64,000 nt of DNA from CAYREX01 sp964423505 (lineage in GTDB: Bacteria; Fermentibacterota; Fermentibacteria; Fermentibacterales; JCC-6): the NCBI GenBank assembly GCA_964423505.1, contig CAYREX010000013.1:17661-81660 (forward strand), given 5' to 3'. This document shows, one piece after another, positions 8,122 to 16,585 of this stretch. Each line of letters opens with the position of its first letter. The stretch's first letter is position 1. The position numbers were made by a program, and so were the translations under genes. The notes beneath the pieces were generated by a model. The model was not told the origin of the DNA. It worked only from the letters and a program-made list of their open reading frames with translations, and ran no database searches.

Positions 8122-8451
8122 ATGCGCGCTGCACGCATATCGCTCCCGGCGGTCCCCGGGAGCGGGTCGTTCGCGCCGGTACTGGAGGTGACTGTCGACG
8201 GCCGGACGAGCGAGTGGTCCGGCGACGACCTCGCCGACTTCGACGCCGAGCCGCTGGCCACGGGCGGCTGCGAGGTCACCCTGAGGGTGCCGCTGTCGCT
8301 GGGCGAGCTGCGGGAGCTCTGCGCGGCGGAGAGCGGGGAGGTGGTCCTGGAGGGCTCGGGCGAAAGGCAGGCCAGGGAGCTGCAGCCGGAGGCGCTCAGG
8401 GCGCTCGGGCTCTACTGCGACAGCATCACCGCCGCGGAGATCGCCCCCTAG
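8122..8451 (+). CDS. Small hypothetical protein
   Basis: This 109-residue acidic protein matches no family I recognise. GGAGGT ends 4 nt before the ATG, and third-position GC is like its neighbours, so I take it as real. It has no signal peptide, membrane segment or cysteine cluster; one stretch is predicted to be helical (LSLGELRELCAAE). Its stop overlaps the stop of the convergent lipoprotein gene by 3 bp. Confidence 0.5.
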   Translation: MRAARISLPAVPGSGSFAPVLEVTVDGRTSEWSGDDLADFDAEPLATGGCEVTLRVPLSLGELRELCAAESGEVVLEGSGERQARELQPEALRALGLYCDSITAAEIAP

Positions 8452-9560
8452 AGGTCCAGGAGCAGCAGTCTCGGCCAGGTCGAGGGGTCGGGCACCCAGG
8501 CGACGGCCCCGTGGGGCGTAATCCCGACCTCCATCCGGTCGATGTCCGGGTCGTCCAGCTCCAGGGAGGCCGTGAGGACCAGCTCTCCCCGGTCGTCGTA
8601 GACCCGCCAGCAGGGGTGGCGCACGCCGCCCATCCTGACCCACGTCCTGCCCAGGGAGTCGCAACCCAGGCCGCCTACGGCCGGGCGGAGCTCCTCGGGG
8701 TCGAAGGAGAGGCCGGCGCCGAACCTCCCCCGCCCCTGCATCCTGGAGGCGAACTCCTCGAACTCCGTCTCCTCGAGGGCCAGCTCCTCCTCGGTCTTCT
8801 CGACCGGGGTCACTGCCTCGTCCAGCTCGAACAGCAGGCTCCCCTCCCGGTCGAACACCGAGACGACCATCCTGCGCGTGCCCGGCCGGGAGACCGCCAC
8901 CCTCCCATCCGGGCCGGTCGTGAACCGGGGCCTGCGCTCCTCGCCCATCGGCCCGATGAGCGACGGGTCGAAGGTCAGCATCTCCTCCAGGTATACGACC
9001 GATGGCTCGGCGCTCCCCTCCAGGAGGGCGATGCTGTAGCCCATCATCCCGGCCTCCCTGTCGAAAGCGGGGAGCATGCCCACGACGGAGCTGTCGCCGG
9101 AGGCGCAGAGCTCCACCGGCGGCCTGGGGAAGAAGCCGGTCACCGCGCGGGCCCAGCCCAGCGAATCGTCGTAGAGCTCCAGCTCGCCTCCCATGACGTC
9201 GGAGACCGCGATGCCGCCGTCGCCGAGGACGGTCATGGCCCTGGGCATCTGGAGCTCACCCGGGCCGCTGCCCCGGGAGCCGACACTGACGACGTGCGCG
9301 CCGTCGGGGCCGTAGAGCCGTATCCTCATGGCCGCCTGGTCAAGCACGACCACCCCTCCCCCGGGGGTCCTGCCGGCGTCCGTGACCGTACCGAAGACGT
9401 AGCAGCTGTCCCCGAGCTCGACGCCCACCGTATCGGTGACCTCGAGCCTCAGGTGCGGGACATCCGGCGTCACTCCGGCGGGCTCCTCGGCCCCTCCGCC
9501 GCCACAGCCCTGGACCATCAGCGAAGCGGCGAACGCGAGAGCCGCAGCCGTCCTGCCCAT
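8448..9560 (-). CDS. Lipoprotein with six-bladed beta-propeller (NHL-like)
   Basis: The start is ATG at 9560, where GGGGAGG lies 8 nt upstream and a signal peptide follows at once; the ORF extends further upstream without support. The 370-residue product has a hydrophobic leader ending VQGC, so C19 is the likely lipidated residue, followed by a Gly-rich linker. The body contains repeated blades of the type GSRGSGPGELQMPRAM and GCDSLGRTWVRM. These are diagnostic of the 6-bladed propeller family common in Bacteroidetes-related bacteria. Such proteins are envelope binding or scaffold modules; the ligand is unknown. Confidence 0.75.
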   Translation of the reverse strand: MGRTAAALAFAASLMVQGCGGGGAEEPAGVTPDVPHLRLEVTDTVGVELGDSCYVFGTVTDAGRTPGGGVVVLDQAAMRIRLYGPDGAHVVSVGSRGSGPGELQMPRAMTVLGDGGIAVSDVMGGELELYDDSLGWARAVTGFFPRPPVELCASGDSSVVGMLPAFDREAGMMGYSIALLEGSAEPSVVYLEEMLTFDPSLIGPMGEERRPRFTTGPDGRVAVSRPGTRRMVVSVFDREGSLLFELDEAVTPVEKTEEELALEETEFEEFASRMQGRGRFGAGLSFDPEELRPAVGGLGCDSLGRTWVRMGGVRHPCWRVYDDRGELVLTASLELDDPDIDRMEVGITPHGAVAWVPDPSTWPRLLLLDL

Positions 9561-9712
9561 ACGGTGTACCTCCCCGTGAGGGGGGAGCATACGGTGGCCG
9601 GGGGGGAGGGGCAATGGCGCGGCGGCGAGCCGGCGCCGGCCGGTTTTGTATATTGTCCCTTCTGGAGGAGAGAGACGTTCCGGACACAAACGCACTGCAA
9701 GGCGGGTTCAGC

Positions 9713-11212
9713 ATGGGAGCCACTGAAGCGCGGAGCGCGGACGACGTACGCGGAGACATCGGGCGCAACATCGACAGGATGCGCCGCGAGGGTGCCGAGT
9801 ACGCCGACGCGAGGTACTACACCGAGGACAGCTCGGAGACGCTGCTGCTCTACGACGGAGACCTCGAGGCCAACGACACCACGGTGGAGAGCGGCATCGG
9901 GATCAGGGTGCTCTGGGAGGGCGCCTGGGGCTTCGCGGCCACCAGCGACCTCACCGGCATGGACGCCTGCTTCGACATGGCCCTGCGGAACGCCAGGACC
10001 GCCTCGGAGCTGGTGGGGGTACCCCTCTCCATGGGCAGGCGAGAGCCGGTGGAGGGCTCATACGCCTCGCCGGTGGAGACGGACCCGGCCTCCGTGCCGC
10101 TCGACGAGAAGCTCGGCTTTCTGACCAGGCTGGACGACGAGCTGAGGGAGGACTGGATACTGCGGAGGATCGTCTTCGCCAACTTCCAGCGCAAGCGCAT
10201 CCTCTTCATGAGCACCGACGGCTCGGACATAGAGAAGGACCTGGTGAACACCTTCGGCATGATGATGGTGATGGCGCTCGACGCCGACGGGGACATGCAG
10301 CGGCGCAGCCACAACCTCTACACCACCGGGAACGGCACCAGGGGATGGGAGATGATGACCGACCCGGTCCTCTTCTCGGAGAGCGCGTCCAGGATAAAGA
10401 GCGAGCTCTCCCAGCTGCTCGAGGCGGAGGAGCTGGAGCACGGCAGGCGCTCCGTCATCCTGCTGCCGGGCCAGGGGCACCTCCAGGTCCACGAGACCAT
10501 CGGCCACCCCCTGGAGCTCGACAGGATACTCGGGTACGAGCTCTCCTACGCAGGCGGGTCCTTCGTGGGGCTGAACTCGTTCGGGAAGCTGCGCTACGGC
10601 AGCGAGAAGCTGAACGTGAGCTCCTACGGCGGAATAGCCAACTCCCCCGGCACCTTCGGCTTCGACGACGACGGCACCCCGGAGAGGGACTACCTGCTCA
10701 TAGACGGGGGAATCCTGGTCAACGCGCTCACCTCCAGGGCGATGGTGAGCGAGGCCAACGAGAAGGCCGGCAGGAAGGTGTTCGAGAGGAGCGGCGGCGC
10801 CGCCAGGGCCACCGCCTTCTACCGGGCCCCGATAGACAGGATGACCAACGTGAACATCCTCCCCGGCGAGGACGGGACGCTGGAGGACATCGTCGCCCGG
10901 ACCGAGGACGGCATCATCGTGGACAACCCGGTCTCCTGGTCCATCGGCTCCAACCGGGAGCACTTCCACTTCGGCTGCGAGATAGCCTGGGAGGTCAGGG
11001 ACGGGAAGAGGACCCGGGTGCTCCGCAACCCCACCTACCAGGGGCACACCCTCGAGTTCTACAACTCCCTGAGCGCCGTCGGCGACAGCTCCACGTGGCG
11101 CGTGGAGCAGGTGAACAACTGCGGCAAGGGCGAGCCCAACCAGATAATGCAGCTGGGTCACGGCGTCCCGGTCGTCAGGTTCGACGACGTCATCACCGGG
11201 GAAAGGAAGTAG
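9713..11212 (+). CDS. tldD: TldD-type metalloprotease subunit
   Basis: This 499-residue protein carries the HExxxH zinc motif (HETIGH, H260/E261/H265) and the C-terminal NNCGKGEPNQ signature of TldD. In E. coli the TldD/TldE heterodimer is a cytoplasmic peptidase that matures microcin B17 and degrades unfolded peptides; TldD supplies the zinc. The partner starts 3 bp after this stop. No obvious ribosomally made peptide precursor is visible nearby, so a housekeeping peptidase role is as likely as natural-product maturation. A TATATT -10-like element lies at 9649-9654. Confidence 0.92.
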   Translation: MGATEARSADDVRGDIGRNIDRMRREGAEYADARYYTEDSSETLLLYDGDLEANDTTVESGIGIRVLWEGAWGFAATSDLTGMDACFDMALRNARTASELVGVPLSMGRREPVEGSYASPVETDPASVPLDEKLGFLTRLDDELREDWILRRIVFANFQRKRILFMSTDGSDIEKDLVNTFGMMMVMALDADGDMQRRSHNLYTTGNGTRGWEMMTDPVLFSESASRIKSELSQLLEAEELEHGRRSVILLPGQGHLQVHETIGHPLELDRILGYELSYAGGSFVGLNSFGKLRYGSEKLNVSSYGGIANSPGTFGFDDDGTPERDYLLIDGGILVNALTSRAMVSEANEKAGRKVFERSGGAARATAFYRAPIDRMTNVNILPGEDGTLEDIVARTEDGIIVDNPVSWSIGSNREHFHFGCEIAWEVRDGKRTRVLRNPTYQGHTLEFYNSLSAVGDSSTWRVEQVNNCGKGEPNQIMQLGHGVPVVRFDDVITGERK

Positions 11213-11215
11213 GCG

Positions 11216-12589
11216 ATGCTCGACGAGAAGACGAAGGGAATGCTCAGGGCCGTCAGGGACATCGCCGAGCGCAGGCGCATGACCGCCACCCTCACGCTGC
11301 ACTCGGAGAAGAGCCACCTGATGAGGATAGGGAACAACTCCGTCTCCCTGAACACATCCGAGGAGCTCACGCGGCTGGACGTCGAGGTGACCCACGGACG
11401 CAGCAAGGGCTCCCACACCCACCTTGGCATGCTCTCCTCCACGGAGGATGCGGAGGCCGTCCTCGAGAGGGCTGCGGAGAAGGCGCGCATGGCCTCCCCG
11501 AAGACCTACGACCCGATCCCGGACCGGGTGGAGGAGCAGGTGAGCGAGACCGGCCAGAACGACCCCTCCCTCGCCGAGCTGGACCCGGCCGTCAAGGCCG
11601 AAGCCTACTCCAGGATCATCGGGACCCTGGGGGAGGGCTACAACTTCTCCGGCTCCTGGAGCAGCGGGGCGACGGAGGTCTTCCTGCTGACCACCGGCAC
11701 CGCCGACGAGGCCTACCACAGGGGTACCGACCAGTCCTTCACGGTGGTGCTGAAGCACCCGGAGAGGAAGTGGGAGCTGCAGCACACCCAGACCGGGTGG
11801 CGCTTCTCCGACTTCGACGCGGAAAGGACTATCGAGGCCTTCCGCAGGCTCCTCCCTGTCTACGAGGAGAACGAGGGCTGGGAGGTGGAGCCGGGGGACT
11901 ACACCGTCATCTTCGGCTCCGAGGCCGTGGGCGAGATACTGGCCATGGCCGCCTGGACCGGCTTCTCCGGCAGGGGCTGGGAGGAGAAGCAGGGATGGAC
12001 CGCCCGCCGCCGGCCCGGCGAGCGGATACTGGGAGAGAACGTCAGCATCGTCGACGCCCCGGAGAACCCGCTCACCTTCCGGTTCAGGTTCGACATGTGC
12101 GGCCGGAGCCGGAAGCGCTTCCCCCTGGTGGAGGACGGAGTCCTCAGGGGACTCATGTACGACTCGGCCACGGCGGCGCGGTACGGGAGGGAGCCCACAG
12201 GCCACGATACCATGTCTCCCAGCCTGGTGATGTACTCCGGCGAAGGCCCTGCCGACCCGCTGCAGGCGGTGGCCGGCATGGGGCGTGTGCTCTGGATACC
12301 CGCGCTCCACTACATGAACATCCCCAGCAGGAGCAAGGGCATCTTCACCGGCAGCTCCAGGTTCAACGCCCTGCTGGTCGAGGAGGGCCGTGTCGTGAGG
12401 CCGATATTCTCCTCCAGGGTCACCGACACCTTCGAGAAGGTCCTGGGCAACGTCAGGGTGATCTCCGCCGCCAAGACCTCCATGAACGCCTCCAACACCT
12501 ACGGCAGGCGCTCGCCGGTGGCGGTCGGGGTCCCGACCTACATCGTCTGCGAGGGGGTCAGGATAACCGACTGCGCCGAGTCGTTCTGA
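11216..12589 (+). CDS. pmbA: TldE/PmbA-family protease partner
   Basis: This 457-residue protein shares the TldD/PmbA fold but lacks the HExxxH motif, as expected for the non-catalytic partner that shapes the substrate channel. Family landmarks include the NTSEELTRLDVEV segment near the start and IPSRSKGIFTGSSRF toward the C-terminus. It is coupled to tldD (3-bp gap; AGGAAG before the ATG). The GT-C gene begins 22 bp later and may be cotranscribed, with no obvious functional tie. Confidence 0.88.
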   Translation: MLDEKTKGMLRAVRDIAERRRMTATLTLHSEKSHLMRIGNNSVSLNTSEELTRLDVEVTHGRSKGSHTHLGMLSSTEDAEAVLERAAEKARMASPKTYDPIPDRVEEQVSETGQNDPSLAELDPAVKAEAYSRIIGTLGEGYNFSGSWSSGATEVFLLTTGTADEAYHRGTDQSFTVVLKHPERKWELQHTQTGWRFSDFDAERTIEAFRRLLPVYEENEGWEVEPGDYTVIFGSEAVGEILAMAAWTGFSGRGWEEKQGWTARRRPGERILGENVSIVDAPENPLTFRFRFDMCGRSRKRFPLVEDGVLRGLMYDSATAARYGREPTGHDTMSPSLVMYSGEGPADPLQAVAGMGRVLWIPALHYMNIPSRSKGIFTGSSRFNALLVEEGRVVRPIFSSRVTDTFEKVLGNVRVISAAKTSMNASNTYGRRSPVAVGVPTYIVCEGVRITDCAESF

Positions 12590-12611
12590 CCCGGGAGGGA
12601 CGGGAAGCCGG

Positions 12612-14105
12612 ATGAGGTCCCGGGGGAGGGAGGGCGAGCTGCTCCGCCGCTCCCTCCCCCATTTCCTCCTGGTCGCCTTCACCGTCGCATACCTGCTGAC
12701 GGCGGCGGCGCCGGCCTTCGAGCTCTACTTCCTGGACGTCGACGACCTGGAGTACGTCGGCGCGGCGCTCACCAGCGGGCACCCCTTCTACGGCTTCGGC
12801 AGCGGCGCCTGGGTGGCCAACTTCTCCCGTCCGGTCGTTCACGGGTGGTTTTTCGCCGTCTCCAGGCTGGCGGGCAACGATCCCTCCGGCTACTACGTCG
12901 CCAACGCCCTGCTGTTCACCGCGAACGTGCTGCTCTTCTCCCTGCTTGCGGCGAGGGTGCTCCGGAGCCACTGGTGGGGAGCCTTTGCCGGCGCCGTCGT
13001 GGCCGTCCTCTACGTCTACTACGAGGTGATCTACTGGATAACCGCGGGGGCCACCGGGATGGTGGCGGCCTTCTTCTACCTGCTCACCCTCGTGCTGTGG
13101 ACGGCCTTCCGTGAGGGGGGGAGAGGCAGGTGGATGCTCGCGGCCGCCGGCGCCGCATTCGCCCTCGCCCTGCTCTCCAAGGAATCGTCCGCCTCCCTCA
13201 TACTGATGCTGGTCGCCTACGAGCTCATCTTCCACGAGAGGGGGGAGCGGAGGTGGCGCTTCCTGGTCATCGCGAGCTGCATCTTCGCCCTATGGCTCGG
13301 CTGGGAGGCCCTGGTCCACACCGCCCCGCCGGCGGAGGAGCAGTACACCGCCTGGCGCTACTCCCTCGGGGGCATGACCGTCGTGAACCTGGCCAAGATG
13401 CCCGCCTACCTGCTGTCGGCTCCCTTTCCCCCGGTCTCCGGCTACCTCATGACCGGCAAGATGATGTTCTGGGTGCCGCTCTTCCTCCTGCCTCTCTTCC
13501 TGGGGGGGCGGCGGAGGCAGGTCCTCTTCGGCCTCTCCTGGATAGCCCTGGCGTCGCTACCATTCGTCCTCTGGGTGGTGGACGTGGTGGAGAGCACCCC
13601 CCGCTACCTCTACCTCCCCTCCTTCGGAGTCGGGCTCGTGGTGGCAACCCTTCTGCAGAGCCTCCCGGAGAGGCTTGTCCGCAGACATGTAAGGGTCATG
13701 GCCGCCGTCCTCTTCCTGGTCGCCATGACCATACCCAACGCCAGGGCGGTCAGGTGGATGGAGCCACGCTACCGGATGCCCTCCGACCTGGAGAGGAGGC
13801 TGGTCAGGACGCTGATGCGGTGCTGGGTCCCCGGCAGGGAGCTCTACGCCGGCTACTTCGCCATAACCGATACGCATGCCGACGCCCTGAACGAAGTCTT
13901 CTTCGGTGGCGACCTCGTCTACGCCGACTCCATACCCCGCTACGCCGGCGAGGGCCCAAGGATGGTCTTCGGGCCGCTCCGCGGCGTCAAGAGGGTGGAG
14001 CCGGAGATGAGCTGGCTCGTCCGCTGGCGCCAGGACGTGGAGGGGACCGGCGCCGTGGAGCCGGAGCAGACGCCGCTAGAAGATGGCGTAGATGAAGGGG
14101 GCTAG
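12612..14105 (+). CDS. Multi-spanning membrane protein, GT-C glycosyltransferase-like
   Basis: This 497-residue protein has about ten predicted membrane helices. After the first helix an acidic loop, FLDVDDLEYV, occupies the place where GT-C enzymes keep their catalytic acidic residues. The helix-rich body with a soluble C-terminal end also fits lipid-linked-sugar glycosyltransferases of the inner membrane. The sugar and acceptor cannot be told. The 3' end overlaps the convergent DUF5989 gene by 30 bp. GGAGGG precedes the start. Confidence 0.6.
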   Translation: MRSRGREGELLRRSLPHFLLVAFTVAYLLTAAAPAFELYFLDVDDLEYVGAALTSGHPFYGFGSGAWVANFSRPVVHGWFFAVSRLAGNDPSGYYVANALLFTANVLLFSLLAARVLRSHWWGAFAGAVVAVLYVYYEVIYWITAGATGMVAAFFYLLTLVLWTAFREGGRGRWMLAAAGAAFALALLSKESSASLILMLVAYELIFHERGERRWRFLVIASCIFALWLGWEALVHTAPPAEEQYTAWRYSLGGMTVVNLAKMPAYLLSAPFPPVSGYLMTGKMMFWVPLFLLPLFLGGRRRQVLFGLSWIALASLPFVLWVVDVVESTPRYLYLPSFGVGLVVATLLQSLPERLVRRHVRVMAAVLFLVAMTIPNARAVRWMEPRYRMPSDLERRLVRTLMRCWVPGRELYAGYFAITDTHADALNEVFFGGDLVYADSIPRYAGEGPRMVFGPLRGVKRVEPEMSWLVRWRQDVEGTGAVEPEQTPLEDGVDEGG

Positions 14106-14225
14106 CGGGGACCCCTGCGCGAGGACCAGCACCAGCCCCAGCAGCAGCAGCACGAGGATGACCGGCGCGAGCCACCACTTCCTCCTGGCCCTCAGGAAGC
14201 CCCATATCTCTCCCAGGTTGCCCAT
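14076..14225 (-). CDS. DUF5989-family single-span membrane protein
   Basis: This 49-residue protein is too short for routine ORF calls. It begins with a short amphipathic stretch containing IWGFLRARRKWW, then one membrane helix rich in Leu and Val, and ends in AIF. GGAGGGAGAG precedes the ATG. In many genomes a protein of this pattern follows a carbamoyltransferase and an SxtJ-like protein, as here. Its function is not known; membrane recruitment of the carbamoyltransferase is one possibility. Confidence 0.75.
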   Translation of the reverse strand: MGNLGEIWGFLRARRKWWLAPVILVLLLLGLVLVLAQGSPLAPFIYAIF

Positions 14226-14240
14226 CGCTCTCCCTCCGCC

Positions 14241-14636
14241 CTAATAGGGCCTCTCCGGCCTCGACCCGGGCCCCCCGGGGTCGACCCTCCGCCAGTAGCT
14301 CTCCCGCCCGCCCCCGCTCCTGAGCATCATGGGGTCCCTTCCCAGGAGCCTCATGACCAGCCCGAGCGGCGTTATCACGAGGAAGAAGACCACGGTCAGC
14401 AGCACGGTCGTCACCACCCTGCCGAGCAGGTGGGCCAGCCTCATCCATCCGCGCTCCACCGGCGCCAGCGCCCGGGGCAGGAGGAGGGCAGCAAGGGCGA
14501 ACGCCGCCGACAGCGCGGCCGGGACGGGCCAGGAGTCCCATCCGCGGAGCAGGAAGAGACCGCAGACGACCGCGAAGGCCGCCGCCATGGTGAGCCCGAA
14601 CCTCCGCTCCGGTCGGAGCATCCTCCGGCGGCCCAT
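14241..14636 (-). CDS. SxtJ-family membrane protein
   Basis: This 131-residue protein has a basic N-terminus (RRRMLRPERRF), then two closely spaced hydrophobic segments, a conserved-looking linker (ERGWMRLAHLLGRVV) and a third hydrophobic segment before a polar tail. This matches the small SxtJ-like membrane proteins found beside NodU/CmcH carbamoyltransferases. Its ATG shares one base with the carbamoyltransferase stop (TGATG), so the two are coupled. Confidence 0.75.
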   Translation of the reverse strand: MGRRRMLRPERRFGLTMAAAFAVVCGLFLLRGWDSWPVPAALSAAFALAALLLPRALAPVERGWMRLAHLLGRVVTTVLLTVVFFLVITPLGLVMRLLGRDPMMLRSGGGRESYWRRVDPGGPGSRPERPY

Positions 14637-16456
14637 CAGTCCACCATCCCGTCCGGGAGCCTCACGGGCCACGAGTCGCGGTCTGGCTGGTCGAGCTTGC
14701 GCAGAAGGCAGTCGCCAATGACCAGCAGGTCCATGTCGGTCCTCATGAAGCAGGCGTAGGCGTCCTCCGGGGAGCGGACGATGGGCTCCCCCCGCACGTT
14801 GAAGCTGGTGTTGACCAGTATGCCGTAGCCGGTGAGCTCCCTGAAGGCCCGGAGGAGGGCCCTGTACCTCGGATGGGCGCTCTCCCCCACGGTCTGAACC
14901 CTGGCGCTGCAGTCGACGTGGGTGACCGCCGGGACGTCCGACCGGGTCACGTGAAGCCTCTCGAAGCCGGAGAGCCCCTCGCCGGCCTCGCCGGTCCTCC
15001 GCTCCCGCCGGACCGGGGCCACGAGCAGCATGTACGGGCTGGGGCGGTCCAGCTCGAAGTAGTCCCCGGCCTCCTCCTCCAGCACCGAGGGGGCGAAGGG
15101 GCGGAAGGACTCCCTGAACTTGACCTTCAGGTTGATGCGCCTCTGCATCTCCGGGCTCCTGGCGTCGCCGAGTATGGACCTGCAGCCGAGCGCCCTGGGG
15201 CCGAACTCCATCCTGCCCTGGAACCACCCGACCACCGCGCCGGCGTCGAGCTCCCCCGCCACCTCCCGCAGCAGCTCCCCCTCCGGCAGCCTCTCGTGGG
15301 GGCAGCCCTTCTCCCCGAGCCACTCCGAGACCTGCCGGTCGCTCCACTCCGGGCCTAGCAGGGAGCCCCGCTGCCGGTCGCCGGAGCGGGGCGGGAAGCG
15401 CTCCTCCCCCAGCACCTGGTGCCAGCCGAAGAGGGCTGCGCCCAGGGCTCCCCCGGCGTCTCCGGCAGCCGGCTGCACCCATATGTCGTCGAAGACGCCC
15501 TCCCGGAGGAGGATGCCGTTGGCCACGCAGTTCAGGGCCACCCCGCCGGCCATGCAGAGGTACCGCATGCCGGTCTCGGCGCGGACGTGCCTTGCTGTCC
15601 TCATCACTATCTCCTCCGTGACCCTCTGGACCGAGGCCGCCAGGTCCATGTGCCGCCGGTCTATGGCGCTCTCCGGCTCCCTACGGGGCGCGCCGAAGAG
15701 CTCCGCGAAGCGCCTGCCGGTCATGGTGAGGCCGCTGCAGTAGTTGAAGTAGCGCATGTCCAGGCGGAAGCTGCCGTCCTCCCTCAGGTCGACCAGCTCC
15801 CGCAGGATGAGCTCCGCGTACCGGGGCTCCCCGTAGGGGGCCAGCCCCATCACCTTGTACTCGCCCGAGTTGACCCTGAAGCCCAGGTAGTAGGTGAACG
15901 CCGAGTAGAGCAGCCCGAGGCTGTGCGGGAAGTGCAGCTCCCGCAGCAGCTCCACCCGGTTGCCGGAGCCGGTGCCCCAGGAGGCGGTGGCCCACTCGCC
16001 CACGCCGTCCATGGTGATCACCGCCGCCTCCTCGAAGGGGGAGGGGAAGAAGGCCGAGGCAGCGTGCGACTGGTGGTGCTCCGGGTAGACCATCCTCCCC
16101 TCGAAGCCCTCCAGCTCCCCTCGGACCAGGTCGCCAATCCACAGCTTGCGCCGGAGCCAGAGCGGCATGGCCTTCAGGAAGGAGGGGAGGCCCCTTGGGG
16201 CGTAGTTGACGTAGGTCTCCAGAAGCCGCTCGAACTTCAGCATGGGCTTGTCGTAGAAGGCGACCATGTCCAGGTCGGCCGGGGAGAGCCCGGCGGTCTC
16301 CAGGCAGTAGCCCACCGCATGCTCCGGGAAGGAGGGGTCGTGCTTCCTCCTGGTGAAGCGCTCCTCCTGCGCGGCTGCCACTATCTCCCCCTCCCGCAGC
16401 AGGCATGCCGCGGAGTCGTGGTAGAAGGCGGACAGGCCCAGCACGCACGAGGACAT
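14636..16456 (-). CDS. NodU/CmcH/TobZ-family O-carbamoyltransferase
   Basis: This 606-residue protein is full length for the family. The N-terminal Kae1-like domain has YHDSAACL and the metal/adenylate-binding HHQSHAASAFF segment; MDGVGEW and GGVALNC follow. The C-terminal YrdC-like part has FGPRALGCRSIL and NTSFNVRGEPI. The reaction is transfer of a carbamoyl group from carbamoyl phosphate, through carbamoyl-AMP, to a hydroxyl of a sugar or natural product. GGAGGGAGGG precedes the ATG. With SxtJ- and DUF5989-type neighbours, and no natural-product synthase nearby, a membrane-associated glycan or lipid acceptor is plausible but unproven. Confidence 0.92.
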   Translation of the reverse strand: MSSCVLGLSAFYHDSAACLLREGEIVAAAQEERFTRRKHDPSFPEHAVGYCLETAGLSPADLDMVAFYDKPMLKFERLLETYVNYAPRGLPSFLKAMPLWLRRKLWIGDLVRGELEGFEGRMVYPEHHQSHAASAFFPSPFEEAAVITMDGVGEWATASWGTGSGNRVELLRELHFPHSLGLLYSAFTYYLGFRVNSGEYKVMGLAPYGEPRYAELILRELVDLREDGSFRLDMRYFNYCSGLTMTGRRFAELFGAPRREPESAIDRRHMDLAASVQRVTEEIVMRTARHVRAETGMRYLCMAGGVALNCVANGILLREGVFDDIWVQPAAGDAGGALGAALFGWHQVLGEERFPPRSGDRQRGSLLGPEWSDRQVSEWLGEKGCPHERLPEGELLREVAGELDAGAVVGWFQGRMEFGPRALGCRSILGDARSPEMQRRINLKVKFRESFRPFAPSVLEEEAGDYFELDRPSPYMLLVAPVRRERRTGEAGEGLSGFERLHVTRSDVPAVTHVDCSARVQTVGESAHPRYRALLRAFRELTGYGILVNTSFNVRGEPIVRSPEDAYACFMRTDMDLLVIGDCLLRKLDQPDRDSWPVRLPDGMVD

Positions 16457-16585
16457 CTCGCCCCCTCCCTCCGTTCATCGTCCGGGAGGCTGAAGATAAG
16501 CCGCCCCCACAGTGCCCGGCCACCGGGAGGCCCTGAGCGCCCCCTTTGGTTATGCTTGGAGCAGGCAGATGGCGGCGGGAGGAAG

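Noticed and set aside
9621..9646. GCCGGCGCCGGC palindrome followed by TTTT before tldD
   Set aside because: Self-complementary GC runs are expected here, and the T-run belongs to the promoter context GGTTTTGTATATT.
10058..12682. 874-codon minus-strand open frame across tldD/tldE
   Set aside because: Lies opposite two conserved protease genes; translation is Gly/Val/His-rich with no motif.
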